Shown here: in pieces, positions 13,408-21,959 of the stretch
Layout: each line of letters starts with the position of its first letter
Numbering within the stretch: position 1 is the stretch's first letter
DNA from: an uncultured Bacteroidales bacterium
GTDB lineage: Bacteria; Bacteroidota; Bacteroidia; Bacteroidales; Paludibacteraceae
Direction: 5' to 3'
DNA: 30,134 nt
Assembly (NCBI GenBank): GCA_934692905.1
Contig: CAKUUM010000030.1
Location: 1-30,134 of the forward strand
Notes under the pieces: model-generated
Seen by the model: only the letters and a program-made list of their open reading frames with translations
The model's database searches: none
What the model was told of the DNA's origin: nothing
Program-made: the position numbers and the translations under genes

Positions 13408-16329
13408 ATGAGATACAAGCGATTGTTCTTGGCTGTTATCTTGTCGGCGGCTTGCCTTGTGCAGGTCGGCGCGCAGGACTATGAAGCCGACTTCCTGCGG
13501 GTGAAGCAGGCATTCGAGGAACGCTCGTCCGTGGCGCAGGCAGACCTCAAGACATACCTCAACACCTACCCCTACACCACCTACGCCGACGAGGTGCGTA
13601 TGATGCAGGGCGTGCTGTACGTGGAGAAGCAGAAGTACAAGCAGGCGGACAAAGCCTTCGACAAGGTCAACCCCAGGTACCTGTCGCGTCAGGGCGAACC
13701 GATGTTCTACTTCTACAAGGGCTACTCCAAGGTGCAGCAGAAGCAGTACAAGGAAGCAATCGCTTGCATGACACGCCTCAAGAACAAGCAGAACCCCTAC
13801 ACCACGCAGGCTAAGTACTACGCCGGCTACTGCTACTATTGCACGCAGGACTACTCCCACGCTATGGCGGAGTTCCTTGCTGTGGAGCAGACGGGCGCAT
13901 TCCGCAAGATAGCACCCTACTACATCGTGCAGATTTACTATGCGCAGTACCGGTACGACAAGGTCTATCAGCGTGCCGAGGACCTGCTGAAGCAGTACCC
14001 CGACAACGACTACAACGATGAGTTACACCGTATGTTGGGCGAACTCTACTACCGGGACAGTGCCTACGTGGACGCGGTGCGCCACCTCAACGACTACCGC
14101 ACACTCCGTCAGGCGAAGAAGCAGGAACTGGTGCGCAACGATATGTACCTGCTCGGTATGGCAAATTACAAGACGGGCAACTACCGGGAGGCTATTGACA
14201 ACCTCCGTCAGGTGAAGCAGAAGCAGGACTCCATATCCGAGAACACCTGCCTGCACCTCGGACACAGTTACCTGCGTATCGGCGACCTCGAGAAAGCCAA
14301 ACTGTCCTACTCGGCGGCTATGCAGTTCCGCCTCAATGACCGTCTGCGCGAGGAGGCGATGTACAACTACGTACAAATCACCTACCTGCAAGGCTCTGCC
14401 CTCGGCGAGAGCATCACGGCGTTCCGTGACTTCTTGCGCGAGTACCCCAACACTGCGTATGCCAACAAGGTCTATGCCCTGATGGCGGATATGTACATGA
14501 CGTCGCGCAACTACAAGGCAGCCCTTGAGTCATTGTCTGCCATACAGTCGCCTACACCCAAGTTGTTGCAGACCATGCAGTATCTGCGCTACCAGATGGG
14601 CGTGGACGCTTTCTTGCAGAACCACATGCCGGCTGCCGTGCAATGGTTCACCGAGGTCATCGACCACGATGCACAGGCGAGTGCCTACAAGACCGACGCC
14701 TACTATCTCCGTGCCGAAGTCGAGTACCGTCTGCAGCAGTACGAAGCGTGTCTCAGCGACCTTGCCCTCTACAACCGTCAGCCCGACATAGCCGCCTCCA
14801 AGAACCGCAACCTCGCCACCTACCTGCGCGGTTATGCCTATTTCAATATGGGCAAACTCACCGAGGCGGAGCAGGTCTTCCGCGGCTACATGGCAGCCAC
14901 CGATGTCAATGATGCCAACTATACCGATGTGCTCAACCGCATAGGCGACTGCCAGTTCAACAACCGTCAGTTCGCGCAAGCCTGCGCCACCTATATGCAG
15001 GTGGCTTCGTCGGGCAAGGCAGGCGCCGACTATGCCCTCTACCAGTGCGGTTACGCGCAGGGCTTGCAGCACCGCTATGCCGACAAGATTCAGACCATGC
15101 AGAGCCTCATCACCGACTATCCGCGTTCCGACTACGCCGACGATGCCCTCTATGAGACCGCCCGTGCCCAACTGCAACTGGAGCACAATGCCGATGCTAT
15201 CGATGCCTACACGCGCCTGCTGGGGCAGTATCCCAACAGCGTCAAGGCACCCAAAGCGTCTCTTGAGTTAGGTCTCACCTACCGCACCATGAAGCAGTAC
15301 GACAAGGCGATACAGGCGTTCAAGACCACCATCGAGAAGTATGCAGGCGGCGAAGAAACGTATGCCGCACTCGACGGGTTGGAGCAGGTCTATGTGGAGA
15401 CCAACAATGTCGGCGAGTACCTTGCTTACACCAAGAGCCTTACCAAGATGAATATCTCCTCGGCAAGCCGCGAGGACTCGCTGGTCTATGTCACGGGCGA
15501 ACTGCAATACATCATGGGCAACTACGCCGAGGCGGCAGCGGGGCTCACCACCTACATCACACGCTTCTGCCCGGGCGGACGCTACTGCACCAAGGCGCAG
15601 TACTATGCCGCCAACAGTTACTACCAACTCCGGCAGTTCGACCAGGCCATCGACCAGTACAGCGCCCTTGCCGACATACCGGGCAATCCCTATATGGAGG
15701 AAGCCTGTATGCGCGTGGCGGAACTCACCTACGACAAGCAGGAGTACCGCACAGCCCTCTACTATTTCCGCCGCATGGACGAGGTGGCATCGTCCACCAC
15801 CATGCACACCACGGCGCAACTCGGAGTATTGCGGTGCAGCCATTATCTCGGAGACCGCAACTCGGTCATCGAAGTGGCTACTACTCTCCTTGACCAAGCC
15901 AACCTGCAGGAAGACATCCGCCGCGAGGCACTCTACTGCCGCGCCAAGGCATACCTGCAGGACAACCAGTACGGGCTTGCCGTAGTGGACCTCACGCCGC
16001 TGGCTAAAGAGGTGCGCACCGCCAACGGAGCCGAAGCCAAGTATCTGCTTGCCGACTGCTATTTCCACCTCGGGGCTATTGATATGGCAGAGCAGGAAAT
16101 CATGTCGTTCACGCAGATGCAGACCACCCAGCAGTATTGGCTGGCACGCAGCCTTGTCCTGCTCTCCGACATCAACGTGGAGCGCGGCGACCTCTTCCAA
16201 GCCAAGCAGTATCTGCTGGCTTTGCAGACCAACTACCGCCAGCAGGACGACATACAGACCATGGTCACCGAGCGACTGGAGCGCATTGCGCAACAGGAGC
16301 AAACTGAAGAAAAGGAGGACGAACTATGA
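13408..16329 (+). CDS. large periplasmic TPR-repeat protein
   Basis: A 973-aa protein with a signal peptide (1-22, cleavage after VGA). Almost the entire chain is made of tetratricopeptide-like helix pairs: for example AQADLKTYLNTYPYTTYADEV near 43-63, ALESLSAIQSP, and later AIDAYTRLLGQYPNSVKAPK and AIQAFKTTIEKY. The C-terminus is a charged helix (QQEQTEEKEDEL). Long secreted TPR proteins of this kind are common in Bacteroidales and usually act as scaffolds. It begins 9 nt after potD and overlaps the barrel gene by ATGA, so it is likely made with both. Its partner is plausibly the downstream barrel protein; no role in polyamine uptake is shown by sequence. Confidence 0.88.
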   Translation: MRYKRLFLAVILSAACLVQVGAQDYEADFLRVKQAFEERSSVAQADLKTYLNTYPYTTYADEVRMMQGVLYVEKQKYKQADKAFDKVNPRYLSRQGEPMFYFYKGYSKVQQKQYKEAIACMTRLKNKQNPYTTQAKYYAGYCYYCTQDYSHAMAEFLAVEQTGAFRKIAPYYIVQIYYAQYRYDKVYQRAEDLLKQYPDNDYNDELHRMLGELYYRDSAYVDAVRHLNDYRTLRQAKKQELVRNDMYLLGMANYKTGNYREAIDNLRQVKQKQDSISENTCLHLGHSYLRIGDLEKAKLSYSAAMQFRLNDRLREEAMYNYVQITYLQGSALGESITAFRDFLREYPNTAYANKVYALMADMYMTSRNYKAALESLSAIQSPTPKLLQTMQYLRYQMGVDAFLQNHMPAAVQWFTEVIDHDAQASAYKTDAYYLRAEVEYRLQQYEACLSDLALYNRQPDIAASKNRNLATYLRGYAYFNMGKLTEAEQVFRGYMAATDVNDANYTDVLNRIGDCQFNNRQFAQACATYMQVASSGKAGADYALYQCGYAQGLQHRYADKIQTMQSLITDYPRSDYADDALYETARAQLQLEHNADAIDAYTRLLGQYPNSVKAPKASLELGLTYRTMKQYDKAIQAFKTTIEKYAGGEETYAALDGLEQVYVETNNVGEYLAYTKSLTKMNISSASREDSLVYVTGELQYIMGNYAEAAAGLTTYITRFCPGGRYCTKAQYYAANSYYQLRQFDQAIDQYSALADIPGNPYMEEACMRVAELTYDKQEYRTALYYFRRMDEVASSTTMHTTAQLGVLRCSHYLGDRNSVIEVATTLLDQANLQEDIRREALYCRAKAYLQDNQYGLAVVDLTPLAKEVRTANGAEAKYLLADCYFHLGAIDMAEQEIMSFTQMQTTQQYWLARSLVLLSDINVERGDLFQAKQYLLALQTNYRQQDDIQTMVTERLERIAQQEQTEEKEDEL

Positions 16330-18035
16330 AACGATTGATAATTCCCGTCTGTCTGCTCACCGCAGCCCTCACGCTGAATGCGCAGACGCGCACCGTCACC
16401 GTGGAGCGTGACTACAAGCCCATCATTCAGGGCGCGACCAAGCAGAACCAGTCGCCTGCCATCATCCAGGAGGAGCAGACGCTCAACCCCGTGGTCTATT
16501 CCACCTACTCCGAGTCGCTGCCTGTGGGCTTCAACGTGCACGCTCTGCCTGCCGCCGAGACCACGTTCTCGTCCCAATCACCCTTGCAGGGCATGGTCGA
16601 TGGCGCACTCGGATACCGCAACACGCATTTCGCTTTCGGCTACCGCATTGCCGAGAAAAAACGCCTGTCCCTTGACCTCTTTGCCCGCCACGATGCGATG
16701 TGGGGACGGCAGACGCTCTCCAACTCCACACTCGGACTCCAACTCACACGCCATTTCTCTGCGTGCGAACTCTACTTCGGCGTGAATGGCAACAACGAGT
16801 ACTTCTCCCGCTACGGACGTTACTACGACGGCGACCGCGGACTGACCGTCAAGTCTGCCTCGCTTATGAACCCCTGTGACTGGCAGAACTCGTGGCTTAT
16901 CAACACGCGAATAGGGCTCCGCTCACGAGGCAATACTACTGTTCGCTACGACCTCAATACAGGCTACTCGGCGTATATCCTCCCCAACGCCGCCACCGAG
17001 CACCAGGTGCGCACCCGTTTGGATGCCGTCTGGGTACTCTCCGACGAGCATCAGGCGGGGCTCAACGCTTATGTACAGAACAATTTCTATCAGGTCAGCG
17101 ACAGCCTTGGTCTCCCGCATACTGACTACCACAACCGCCATGCCTTCCGTCTCGAACCCTACTATGGCTACAACGGCAACCGTTTCCGTATCCATGCGGG
17201 TATCAACTTCGACTTCAACCTCGGCGCAGGGCACATGATGAGTGGTGGTCAGAACATCAGTTTCGCACCCTCGCCCAACGTGCGCTTTGACTGGTTCCTT
17301 ATGAAGGACATCATCGACCTCTACGGTACTGCCAACGGCACTTTCGGCACGAGTACTTTGCTGGAGTTCATGCAGACCAACCGCTACATGGACTATACCA
17401 CCTGCCTCACGTCCAACCACGTGGACGACTACACGCCTATTGATGCGCAACTCGGCTTCAAGATACGCCCCATGGCTACCATGCTCCTCGACATCTATGC
17501 GGGCTATGCCTATCAAATCAACCAACTCCTGCTCATGGCACCTACCACCGAGTTCAACACGCACTACCCGCAGCAGTCCTATCTCGGATTCTACTACTCC
17601 GACTGGCAACGCTGGAAGGTGGGTGCACAACTGCAGTACCATTGGCGCGACATACTCAATATCCACCTCTCGGGCAACTACTACCATTGGATTTGCCAGC
17701 GCATAGAGGCGGATGCCATACCCGCAGACGTGTACGACCGCCCCTCATGGGATGCTCATCTGCGTGTGGATGTGCATATAGACAGCAAGTGGAGTCTCTA
17801 CTCCGACAACACCTTTGTCGGTTCACGCCGCGCCTTCATGATGGCAGAGGGGCAGAATGCCACCGCCACCCTCAAACCGATTATCTCGTTGAACCTCGGT
17901 GCATCCTACGCCGTCAATCGCTGGCTATCCACCTACATCCAACTCAACAACTACCTCAACCGCCACAACGACCTCTACTACGGCTACCAATCCCAAGGAA
18001 TCAACTTCCTCCTCGGCGTGAAATATCTGTTTTAA
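16326..18035 (+). CDS. outer-membrane beta-barrel protein paired with the TPR protein
   Basis: 569 aa with a signal peptide (1-19, cleavage after LNA). The mature N-terminus (TRTVTVERDYKPIIQGATK) is a short conserved segment before the barrel. From about 85 on the chain alternates hydrophobic and polar residues with many aromatic girdle residues (FAFGYRIAEKKRLSLDLFARH), and it ends in FLLGVKYLF with a terminal Phe, the classic signal for the barrel assembly machine. It lacks the plug domain expected of a full TonB-dependent receptor. Overlap of four nt with the TPR gene argues for a joint complex. Last gene of the pot operon; a strong hairpin follows. Confidence 0.82.
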   Translation: MKRLIIPVCLLTAALTLNAQTRTVTVERDYKPIIQGATKQNQSPAIIQEEQTLNPVVYSTYSESLPVGFNVHALPAAETTFSSQSPLQGMVDGALGYRNTHFAFGYRIAEKKRLSLDLFARHDAMWGRQTLSNSTLGLQLTRHFSACELYFGVNGNNEYFSRYGRYYDGDRGLTVKSASLMNPCDWQNSWLINTRIGLRSRGNTTVRYDLNTGYSAYILPNAATEHQVRTRLDAVWVLSDEHQAGLNAYVQNNFYQVSDSLGLPHTDYHNRHAFRLEPYYGYNGNRFRIHAGINFDFNLGAGHMMSGGQNISFAPSPNVRFDWFLMKDIIDLYGTANGTFGTSTLLEFMQTNRYMDYTTCLTSNHVDDYTPIDAQLGFKIRPMATMLLDIYAGYAYQINQLLLMAPTTEFNTHYPQQSYLGFYYSDWQRWKVGAQLQYHWRDILNIHLSGNYYHWICQRIEADAIPADVYDRPSWDAHLRVDVHIDSKWSLYSDNTFVGSRRAFMMAEGQNATATLKPIISLNLGASYAVNRWLSTYIQLNNYLNRHNDLYYGYQSQGINFLLGVKYLF

Positions 18036-18062
18036 TCACGTGTAACGCATTGATATACAGCA

Positions 18063-18100
18063 GCAACGCGCCCCCTGCAAACTTGCAAGAGGCGCGTTGC
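18063..18100. terminator. strong hairpin between convergent genes
   Basis: GCAACGCGCC (18063-18072) pairs perfectly with GGCGCGTTGC (18091-18100); inside, TGCAA (18076-18080) pairs with TTGCA (18083-18087). It lies between the 3' ends of the barrel gene (plus) and asd (minus). There is no clear T-run on either side, so it may be a bidirectional terminator of weak type or a 3'-end protecting structure. Confidence 0.6.
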
Positions 18101-18104
18101 CGTT

Positions 18105-18137
18105 CATTGCGCATTGTGCATCACGCATTGCGCATTA
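18105..18137. repeat. CATTGCGCATT-type interspersed repeat, copy 1
   Basis: CATTGCGCATTGTGCATC followed by ACGCATTGCGCATT. A longer relative lies at 21068-21108. The repeat runs into the end of asd and encodes its last four residues and stop. Such repeats are frequent in intergenic DNA of this phylum; their function is unknown. Confidence 0.6.
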
Positions 18138-19185
18138 TCCACTCCGCTATCTGCACCGCATTCAGCGCGGCACCTTTGCGTATTTGGTCGCCTACGCACC
18201 AGAATGTCAGTCCGTTAGGGTTGGCTATGTCGCGCCGGATACGTCCCACGTACACATCATCCGTCCCACTCAGGAATACCGGCATCGGGTAGGGGAACTC
18301 TCCTCCGTCACGGTTGTACGCCTCCAACGTCTTCGGAGCATGACCTACTTTCGTCAAATCGTCCATCAGACGTACCCCTTCCGTATGTGCAAACGCCTCC
18401 TTGGCTTGCTCGGGAGTAATAGGCGACTCCGTCTCCACCCACACGGCCTCTGAGTGCGCCCGTAGCGATGGCACACGCACGCACGTGGCGGAAACTTCAA
18501 TGTCCGAGTGCATTATCTTGCGCGTCTCATTGTACATCTTCAGTTCCTCTTTCGTGTAGTCGTCATCGCCGAAAACGTCTATCTGCGGAATCATATTGAA
18601 CGCCAACTGATACGCAAACCGCTCTACATCAGGCTCTTTGCCGTCCAGCACTTGCCGGTATTGCTCTATCAGTTCATTCATTGCCTGTGCCCCTGCGCCT
18701 GATGCCGACTGGTACGACGCCACATGCACCCTGCGGATATGCGACAACGGATCCAATGCCTTCAGGCACATCGCCATCACAATCGTCGTACAGTTCGGGT
18801 TGGCAATAATATGCTTCCCATGTTCCCCAAACGCCTGTAAAGCGTCCGTGGCATTTATCTCGGGCACCACCAAAGGCACTTGCGGGTCCATGCGGAAAGC
18901 GGACGAATTGTCTATCATCAGTGTGCCGTAACGGGTAATATCCTCCGCATACTCGCGTGACGTACCCCCGCCTGCCGACACAAAGGCTATGTCCACACCC
19001 CGAAACTGGTCGCCGTGGCGCAATTCTTCCACGGTGTATTCCTTCCCGCCAAACGAGTAGTGCGTCCCCGCACTGCGTAACGACCCGAATAGCCGCAAAT
19101 CATCCACGGGGAAATGCCTTTCCGCCAGGATGCGAAGCAACTCCTGCCCTACTGCGCCCGATGCTCCTACGATGGCTACTGTCAT
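18121..19185 (-). CDS. asd: aspartate-semialdehyde dehydrogenase
   Basis: A 354-aa cytoplasmic enzyme that reduces aspartyl phosphate to aspartate semialdehyde with NADPH, on the path to lysine, diaminopimelate, threonine and methionine. The nucleotide motif GASGAVGQ is at 7-14, the catalytic Cys132 in NPNCTT, substrate-binding GAGAQAMNEL near 163-172, and the acid/base His244 in VPSLRAHSEAV. Length and motifs are normal for the family. Its start overlaps the fabF stop (ATGA on the minus strand), so it is the third gene of the acpP-fabF-asd unit. The final MRNA and stop are encoded by an interspersed repeat, which might have replaced the original 3' end. Confidence 0.95.
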   Translation of the reverse strand: MTVAIVGASGAVGQELLRILAERHFPVDDLRLFGSLRSAGTHYSFGGKEYTVEELRHGDQFRGVDIAFVSAGGGTSREYAEDITRYGTLMIDNSSAFRMDPQVPLVVPEINATDALQAFGEHGKHIIANPNCTTIVMAMCLKALDPLSHIRRVHVASYQSASGAGAQAMNELIEQYRQVLDGKEPDVERFAYQLAFNMIPQIDVFGDDDYTKEELKMYNETRKIMHSDIEVSATCVRVPSLRAHSEAVWVETESPITPEQAKEAFAHTEGVRLMDDLTKVGHAPKTLEAYNRDGGEFPYPMPVFLSGTDDVYVGRIRRDIANPNGLTFWCVGDQIRKGAALNAVQIAEWIMRNA

Positions 19186-20435
19186 ATCTGTGCGAACAAC
19201 AGGCAGGCGTTATGCCCGCCGAAACCAAAATTATTGCTCAGCGCATAGTGTATCTTGCGTGGCTGTGCCTCGTTGAAGGTGAAGTTCAATCGGCTGTCAA
19301 TCGCAGGGTCATCATCGCCGTCCGCATGATTGATGGTCGGCGTAACCATCTGATTCACAATCGACAATATCGATATCACCGCTTCCACGGCACCTGTTCC
19401 GCCCAACAAATGCCCCGTCATTGACTTCGACGAGGTCAGGTTCATATCGTATGCGTGGTCCCCGAACACTTGCTGTATGGCTTTCGTCTCTGCCACATCG
19501 CCTATCGGCGTCGAAGTGCCGTGGGTATTGATGTATTCCACGTCCGCGGGCTTCAGTCCTGCCTCCTGCACAGCCAGCGCCATTGCCTCTGCGGCGCCCC
19601 TGCCTTCGGGGTCGGAAGCCACAATATGGTAGGCGTCCGATGTCATACCTGCCCCCACTACCTCTGCGTATATATGTGCCCCGCGGGCTATTGCGTGCGA
19701 ATACTCCTCCAATACCAGGCAGCCCGCTCCTTCGCCCAACACGAACCCGTCTCGTGATGCCGAGAAGGGGCGGCTGGCATGTTCGGGGTCGTCATTGCGG
19801 GTGGACAATGCCCTTACCGCGTTGAATCCGCCGATGCCCGCGAACTCAATCGCAGCCTCACTGCCGCCCGTCAGCATCACGTCCGCCATGCCGAAACGGA
19901 TATAGTTGTATGCCGTGGCTATCGCGTGCGACGAACTCGCGCATGCTGACACGGTCGCAAAGTTAATTCCCCGGAAACCGTAACGTATCGCCAGCAGACC
20001 TGCCGAGATATTCGGTATGGCCATCGGAATGAAAAACGGGCTGAAACGCGGTGTCCCGTCGCCCGATGCAAACTCACCTATATTGGCGTCCAGCGCGTGC
20101 ACTCCCCCCATGCCGCTGCCCATTATCACGCCGCAACGCAAGGCGTTCTCGTTTTCCACGTGTATCGCAGCATCTGTCATCGCCTCATCGGCGGCTACCA
20201 TCGCGAGGTGCGAGTAGCGGTCATGTTTGCGGACCTCCTTCTGTTCCATGACATTCGAGGGGTCCAAATCCTTCACTTCGCACGCAAAGTGGGTCTTGAA
20301 TTGTGATGCATCGAAATGCGTAATAGGTCCTGCGCCGCTCTTTCCGTGCAGCAGGTTATCCCATGTCGTCTTCACGTTGTTTCCCAACGCCGTTACCACA
20401 CCTAATCCGGTCACAACTACTCTTTTGGCTTCCAT
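19182..20435 (-). CDS. fabF: beta-ketoacyl-ACP synthase II
   Basis: A 417-aa condensing enzyme of fatty-acid elongation that joins malonyl-ACP to acyl-ACP. With the ATG at 20435 the active-site triad is Cys165 (SACASSSHA), His305 (NTHGTSTPIGD) and His342 (MTGHLLGG); the C-terminal GFGGHNACL is typical. A GTG at 20468 would add 11 residues without homology, so I chose the ATG, which opens MEAKRVVVTGLGVVT as is usual. acpP lies 82 nt upstream and is its direct partner; asd overlaps downstream. Confidence 0.95.
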   Translation of the reverse strand: MEAKRVVVTGLGVVTALGNNVKTTWDNLLHGKSGAGPITHFDASQFKTHFACEVKDLDPSNVMEQKEVRKHDRYSHLAMVAADEAMTDAAIHVENENALRCGVIMGSGMGGVHALDANIGEFASGDGTPRFSPFFIPMAIPNISAGLLAIRYGFRGINFATVSACASSSHAIATAYNYIRFGMADVMLTGGSEAAIEFAGIGGFNAVRALSTRNDDPEHASRPFSASRDGFVLGEGAGCLVLEEYSHAIARGAHIYAEVVGAGMTSDAYHIVASDPEGRGAAEAMALAVQEAGLKPADVEYINTHGTSTPIGDVAETKAIQQVFGDHAYDMNLTSSKSMTGHLLGGTGAVEAVISILSIVNQMVTPTINHADGDDDPAIDSRLNFTFNEAQPRKIHYALSNNFGFGGHNACLLFAQI

Positions 20436-20517
20436 AGGGCTCTGTCTATAAGCGACAAGCGAGTCCACGGTTTTCCCGTAACTCGCTCATCCATAAATCA
20501 ATGTGGGGGACAGTCAA

Positions 20518-20754
20518 TTATCCCTGTACTTTCTTGATATAGTCAATCGCGTCTTGTACGGTGCTTATCTTCTGGGTGTCCTCATCAGGGATTTGGATGC
20601 CAAACTCCTTCTCGAATTCCATAATCAACTCTACCGTATCCAGCGAGTCTGCGTTCAGGTCGGCCGCGAAACTTGCTTGGGGCGTAACCTGTGATTCTTC
20701 TACTCCGAGTTTATCAACAATAATTGCTTTAACTTTCGATTCAATATCTGCCAT
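20518..20754 (-). CDS. acpP: acyl carrier protein
   Basis: A 78-aa acidic carrier protein of fatty-acid synthesis. The phosphopantetheine site is Ser37 in NADSLDTVEL. Length, acidity and helix pattern are normal. First gene of the minus-strand unit with fabF and asd, reading from the promoter at 20825-20856. The leader before the ATG is AT-rich (AAAATTACAGTT). Confidence 0.97.
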   Translation of the reverse strand: MADIESKVKAIIVDKLGVEESQVTPQASFAADLNADSLDTVELIMEFEKEFGIQIPDEDTQKISTVQDAIDYIKKVQG

Positions 20755-20824
20755 AACTGTAATTTTAATGGTTTATATTATTTTTTACTCGTGAATTTTG
20801 CATTCGAAAATGCCAAATCGGCTG

Positions 20825-20856
20825 CAAAGTAACTACTTTTTTTTGGAATATGCAAA
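20825..20856 (-). promoter_or_regulatory. promoter of acpP-fabF-asd
   Basis: On the minus strand TTTG lies at 20856-20853, then a 20-bp spacer, then TTACTTTG at 20832-20825 (one mismatch to TAnnTTTG). Transcription would start near 20819, giving a leader of about 65 nt. Confidence 0.65.
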
Positions 20857-21067
20857 TTTTCACCCCCGCAATCACATTTTGTCCCCTTTTACGCTCTGCT
20901 TTTTATCAGAGAGGCCGCCGTGTACATCGGGCAAAATATGGGGATGGCACGTCTCGCGCCGTTATTTTTAATGTCAGTTCTGTCGGATTTCATCATTGAG
21001 TTTTATGAATAATTTGCGGTCATACGGCATAGCAGTCCGTTTGTTTTCCAACTACATCCCTCACAAT

Positions 21068-21108
21068 CATTGCGCATTACGCATTGAGAATTGCGCATTG
21101 TGCATTGC
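21068..21108. repeat. CATTGCGCATT-type interspersed repeat, copy 2
   Basis: CATTGCGCATTACGCATT, then GAGAATTGCGCATTGTGC and ATTGCC. It is the longer relative of the copy at 18105-18137. Confidence 0.6.
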
Positions 21109-21134
21109 CCCTCGTGTATTTGTCGGGTTAAGTG

Positions 21135-21189
21135 TATGTGATTAGTATGTGATTAGTATGAGATTAGTATGTGATTAGTATGTGATTCC
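21135..21189. repeat. tandem array of five 11-bp units (TATGTGATTAG)
   Basis: Five head-to-tail units start at 21135, 21146, 21157, 21168 and 21179. Units 1, 2 and 4 are identical, unit 3 has one change (TATGAGATTAG), and the unit at 21179 is cut off after TATGTGATT. The array ends 53 bp before the -33 element of the marC operon. Confidence 0.8.
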
Positions 21190-21242
21190 GCCGACCTTGT
21201 CGAGACCTTGTGCTGACATCCCCACAATTCGCTGCTATCCCC

Positions 21243-21273
21243 TTGCGGGTTCGCTCTTTTTTATGTAATTTTG
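21243..21273 (+). promoter_or_regulatory. promoter of the marC-to-radical-SAM operon
   Basis: TTG at 21243-21245, 20-bp spacer, TAATTTTG at 21266-21273. Transcription would start near 21280; the leader ends in an A-rich stretch (CTACAAATAAAACAGC) before the ATG at 21351. Confidence 0.75.
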
Positions 21274-21350
21274 TGCCCCGAATGGGCGCGTATGTCTCGA
21301 CGGCATTCGCCCCGAACAGCAGCAGTAACTACAAATAAAACAGCAATATC

Positions 21351-21959
21351 ATGAAAGAATTTTTTGGCTCATTCGACATCTGGCAGGTCTTGTCCTCCTT
21401 CATCTTCATGTTCGCCATCATCGACCCCTTTGGCAACATTCCCGTCACCATGAACATGGAAAAACGCGGCATCAAGATTCATCCATTCAAGGTGTGCCTG
21501 GCGACTATCGTCATTCTCGTCACTTTCCTCTTTGCTGGTGAGTGGGTGTTAAAACTCTTTGGTGTCAGGATTGAGTATTTCGCCATTGCGGGTGGCTTTG
21601 TAATCTTCCTGATGGCATTGGAGATGGTGCTTGACGTTACCATTTTCCAGAACGACACACTCGGCGGCGAAGGCTCTATCGTACCCCTCGCATTCCCCAT
21701 GTACGCGGGTCCTGGCGCGTTCACAGCCCTGCTCTCTATCACAGCCGAGTACAGCACATTCAATCTGGTCATCTCAGTCACACTTTGCACTATCGTGCTC
21801 TATCTCGTGCTAAAAGGCACCCACTGGTTGTCCAAACACGTAGGGCAGACAACGCTTTATATATTGCGTAAGTTCTTCGGAATCATTGTGTTAGCCATAT
21901 CGTGCAAACTCATGTTCGGCAATCTTGCATTCATTCTCAAAGAGGTATTCGCATCCTGA
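21351..21959 (+). CDS. MarC family integral membrane protein
   Basis: A 202-aa inner-membrane protein with about six hydrophobic segments. The N-terminal FIFMFAIIDPFGNIPVTMNM (about 18-37) with the DPFGN-type motif, and GGFVIFLMALEMVLD and PLAFPMYAGPGAFTALLS further on, match the MarC/YchE family. Family members were once linked to multidrug resistance, but the transport substrate is not established. First gene of a tightly packed operon; its stop overlaps the next start (TGATG). Confidence 0.88.
   Translation: MKEFFGSFDIWQVLSSFIFMFAIIDPFGNIPVTMNMEKRGIKIHPFKVCLATIVILVTFLFAGEWVLKLFGVRIEYFAIAGGFVIFLMALEMVLDVTIFQNDTLGGEGSIVPLAFPMYAGPGAFTALLSITAEYSTFNLVISVTLCTIVLYLVLKGTHWLSKHVGQTTLYILRKFFGIIVLAISCKLMFGNLAFILKEVFAS

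Larger units (their letters stand above)
20857..21242. other. divergent intergenic region between acpP and the marC operon
   Basis: About 390 bp without a convincing gene. It contains a small hairpin CTCTG/CAGAG near 20892-20913, the CATTGCGCATT repeat (21068-21108) and the 11-bp array (21135-21189). The remainder shows nothing that I can name. Confidence 0.6.

Noticed and set aside
12838..13860. 340-codon open frame on the minus strand across potD and the TPR gene
   Set aside because: Runs antisense through two well-supported genes; composition typical of reverse-strand shadows in GC-rich DNA.
15268..16302. 344-codon open frame on the minus strand in the TPR gene
   Set aside because: Antisense to TPR repeats; no recognisable motif.
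20436..20468. GTG start that would lengthen FabF by 11 residues
   Set aside because: The extra residues do not resemble the family; the ATG at 20435 gives the normal N-terminus.
21135..21189. CRISPR array
   Set aside because: Units are 11 bp and head to tail without spacers, so this is a tandem repeat, not a CRISPR.
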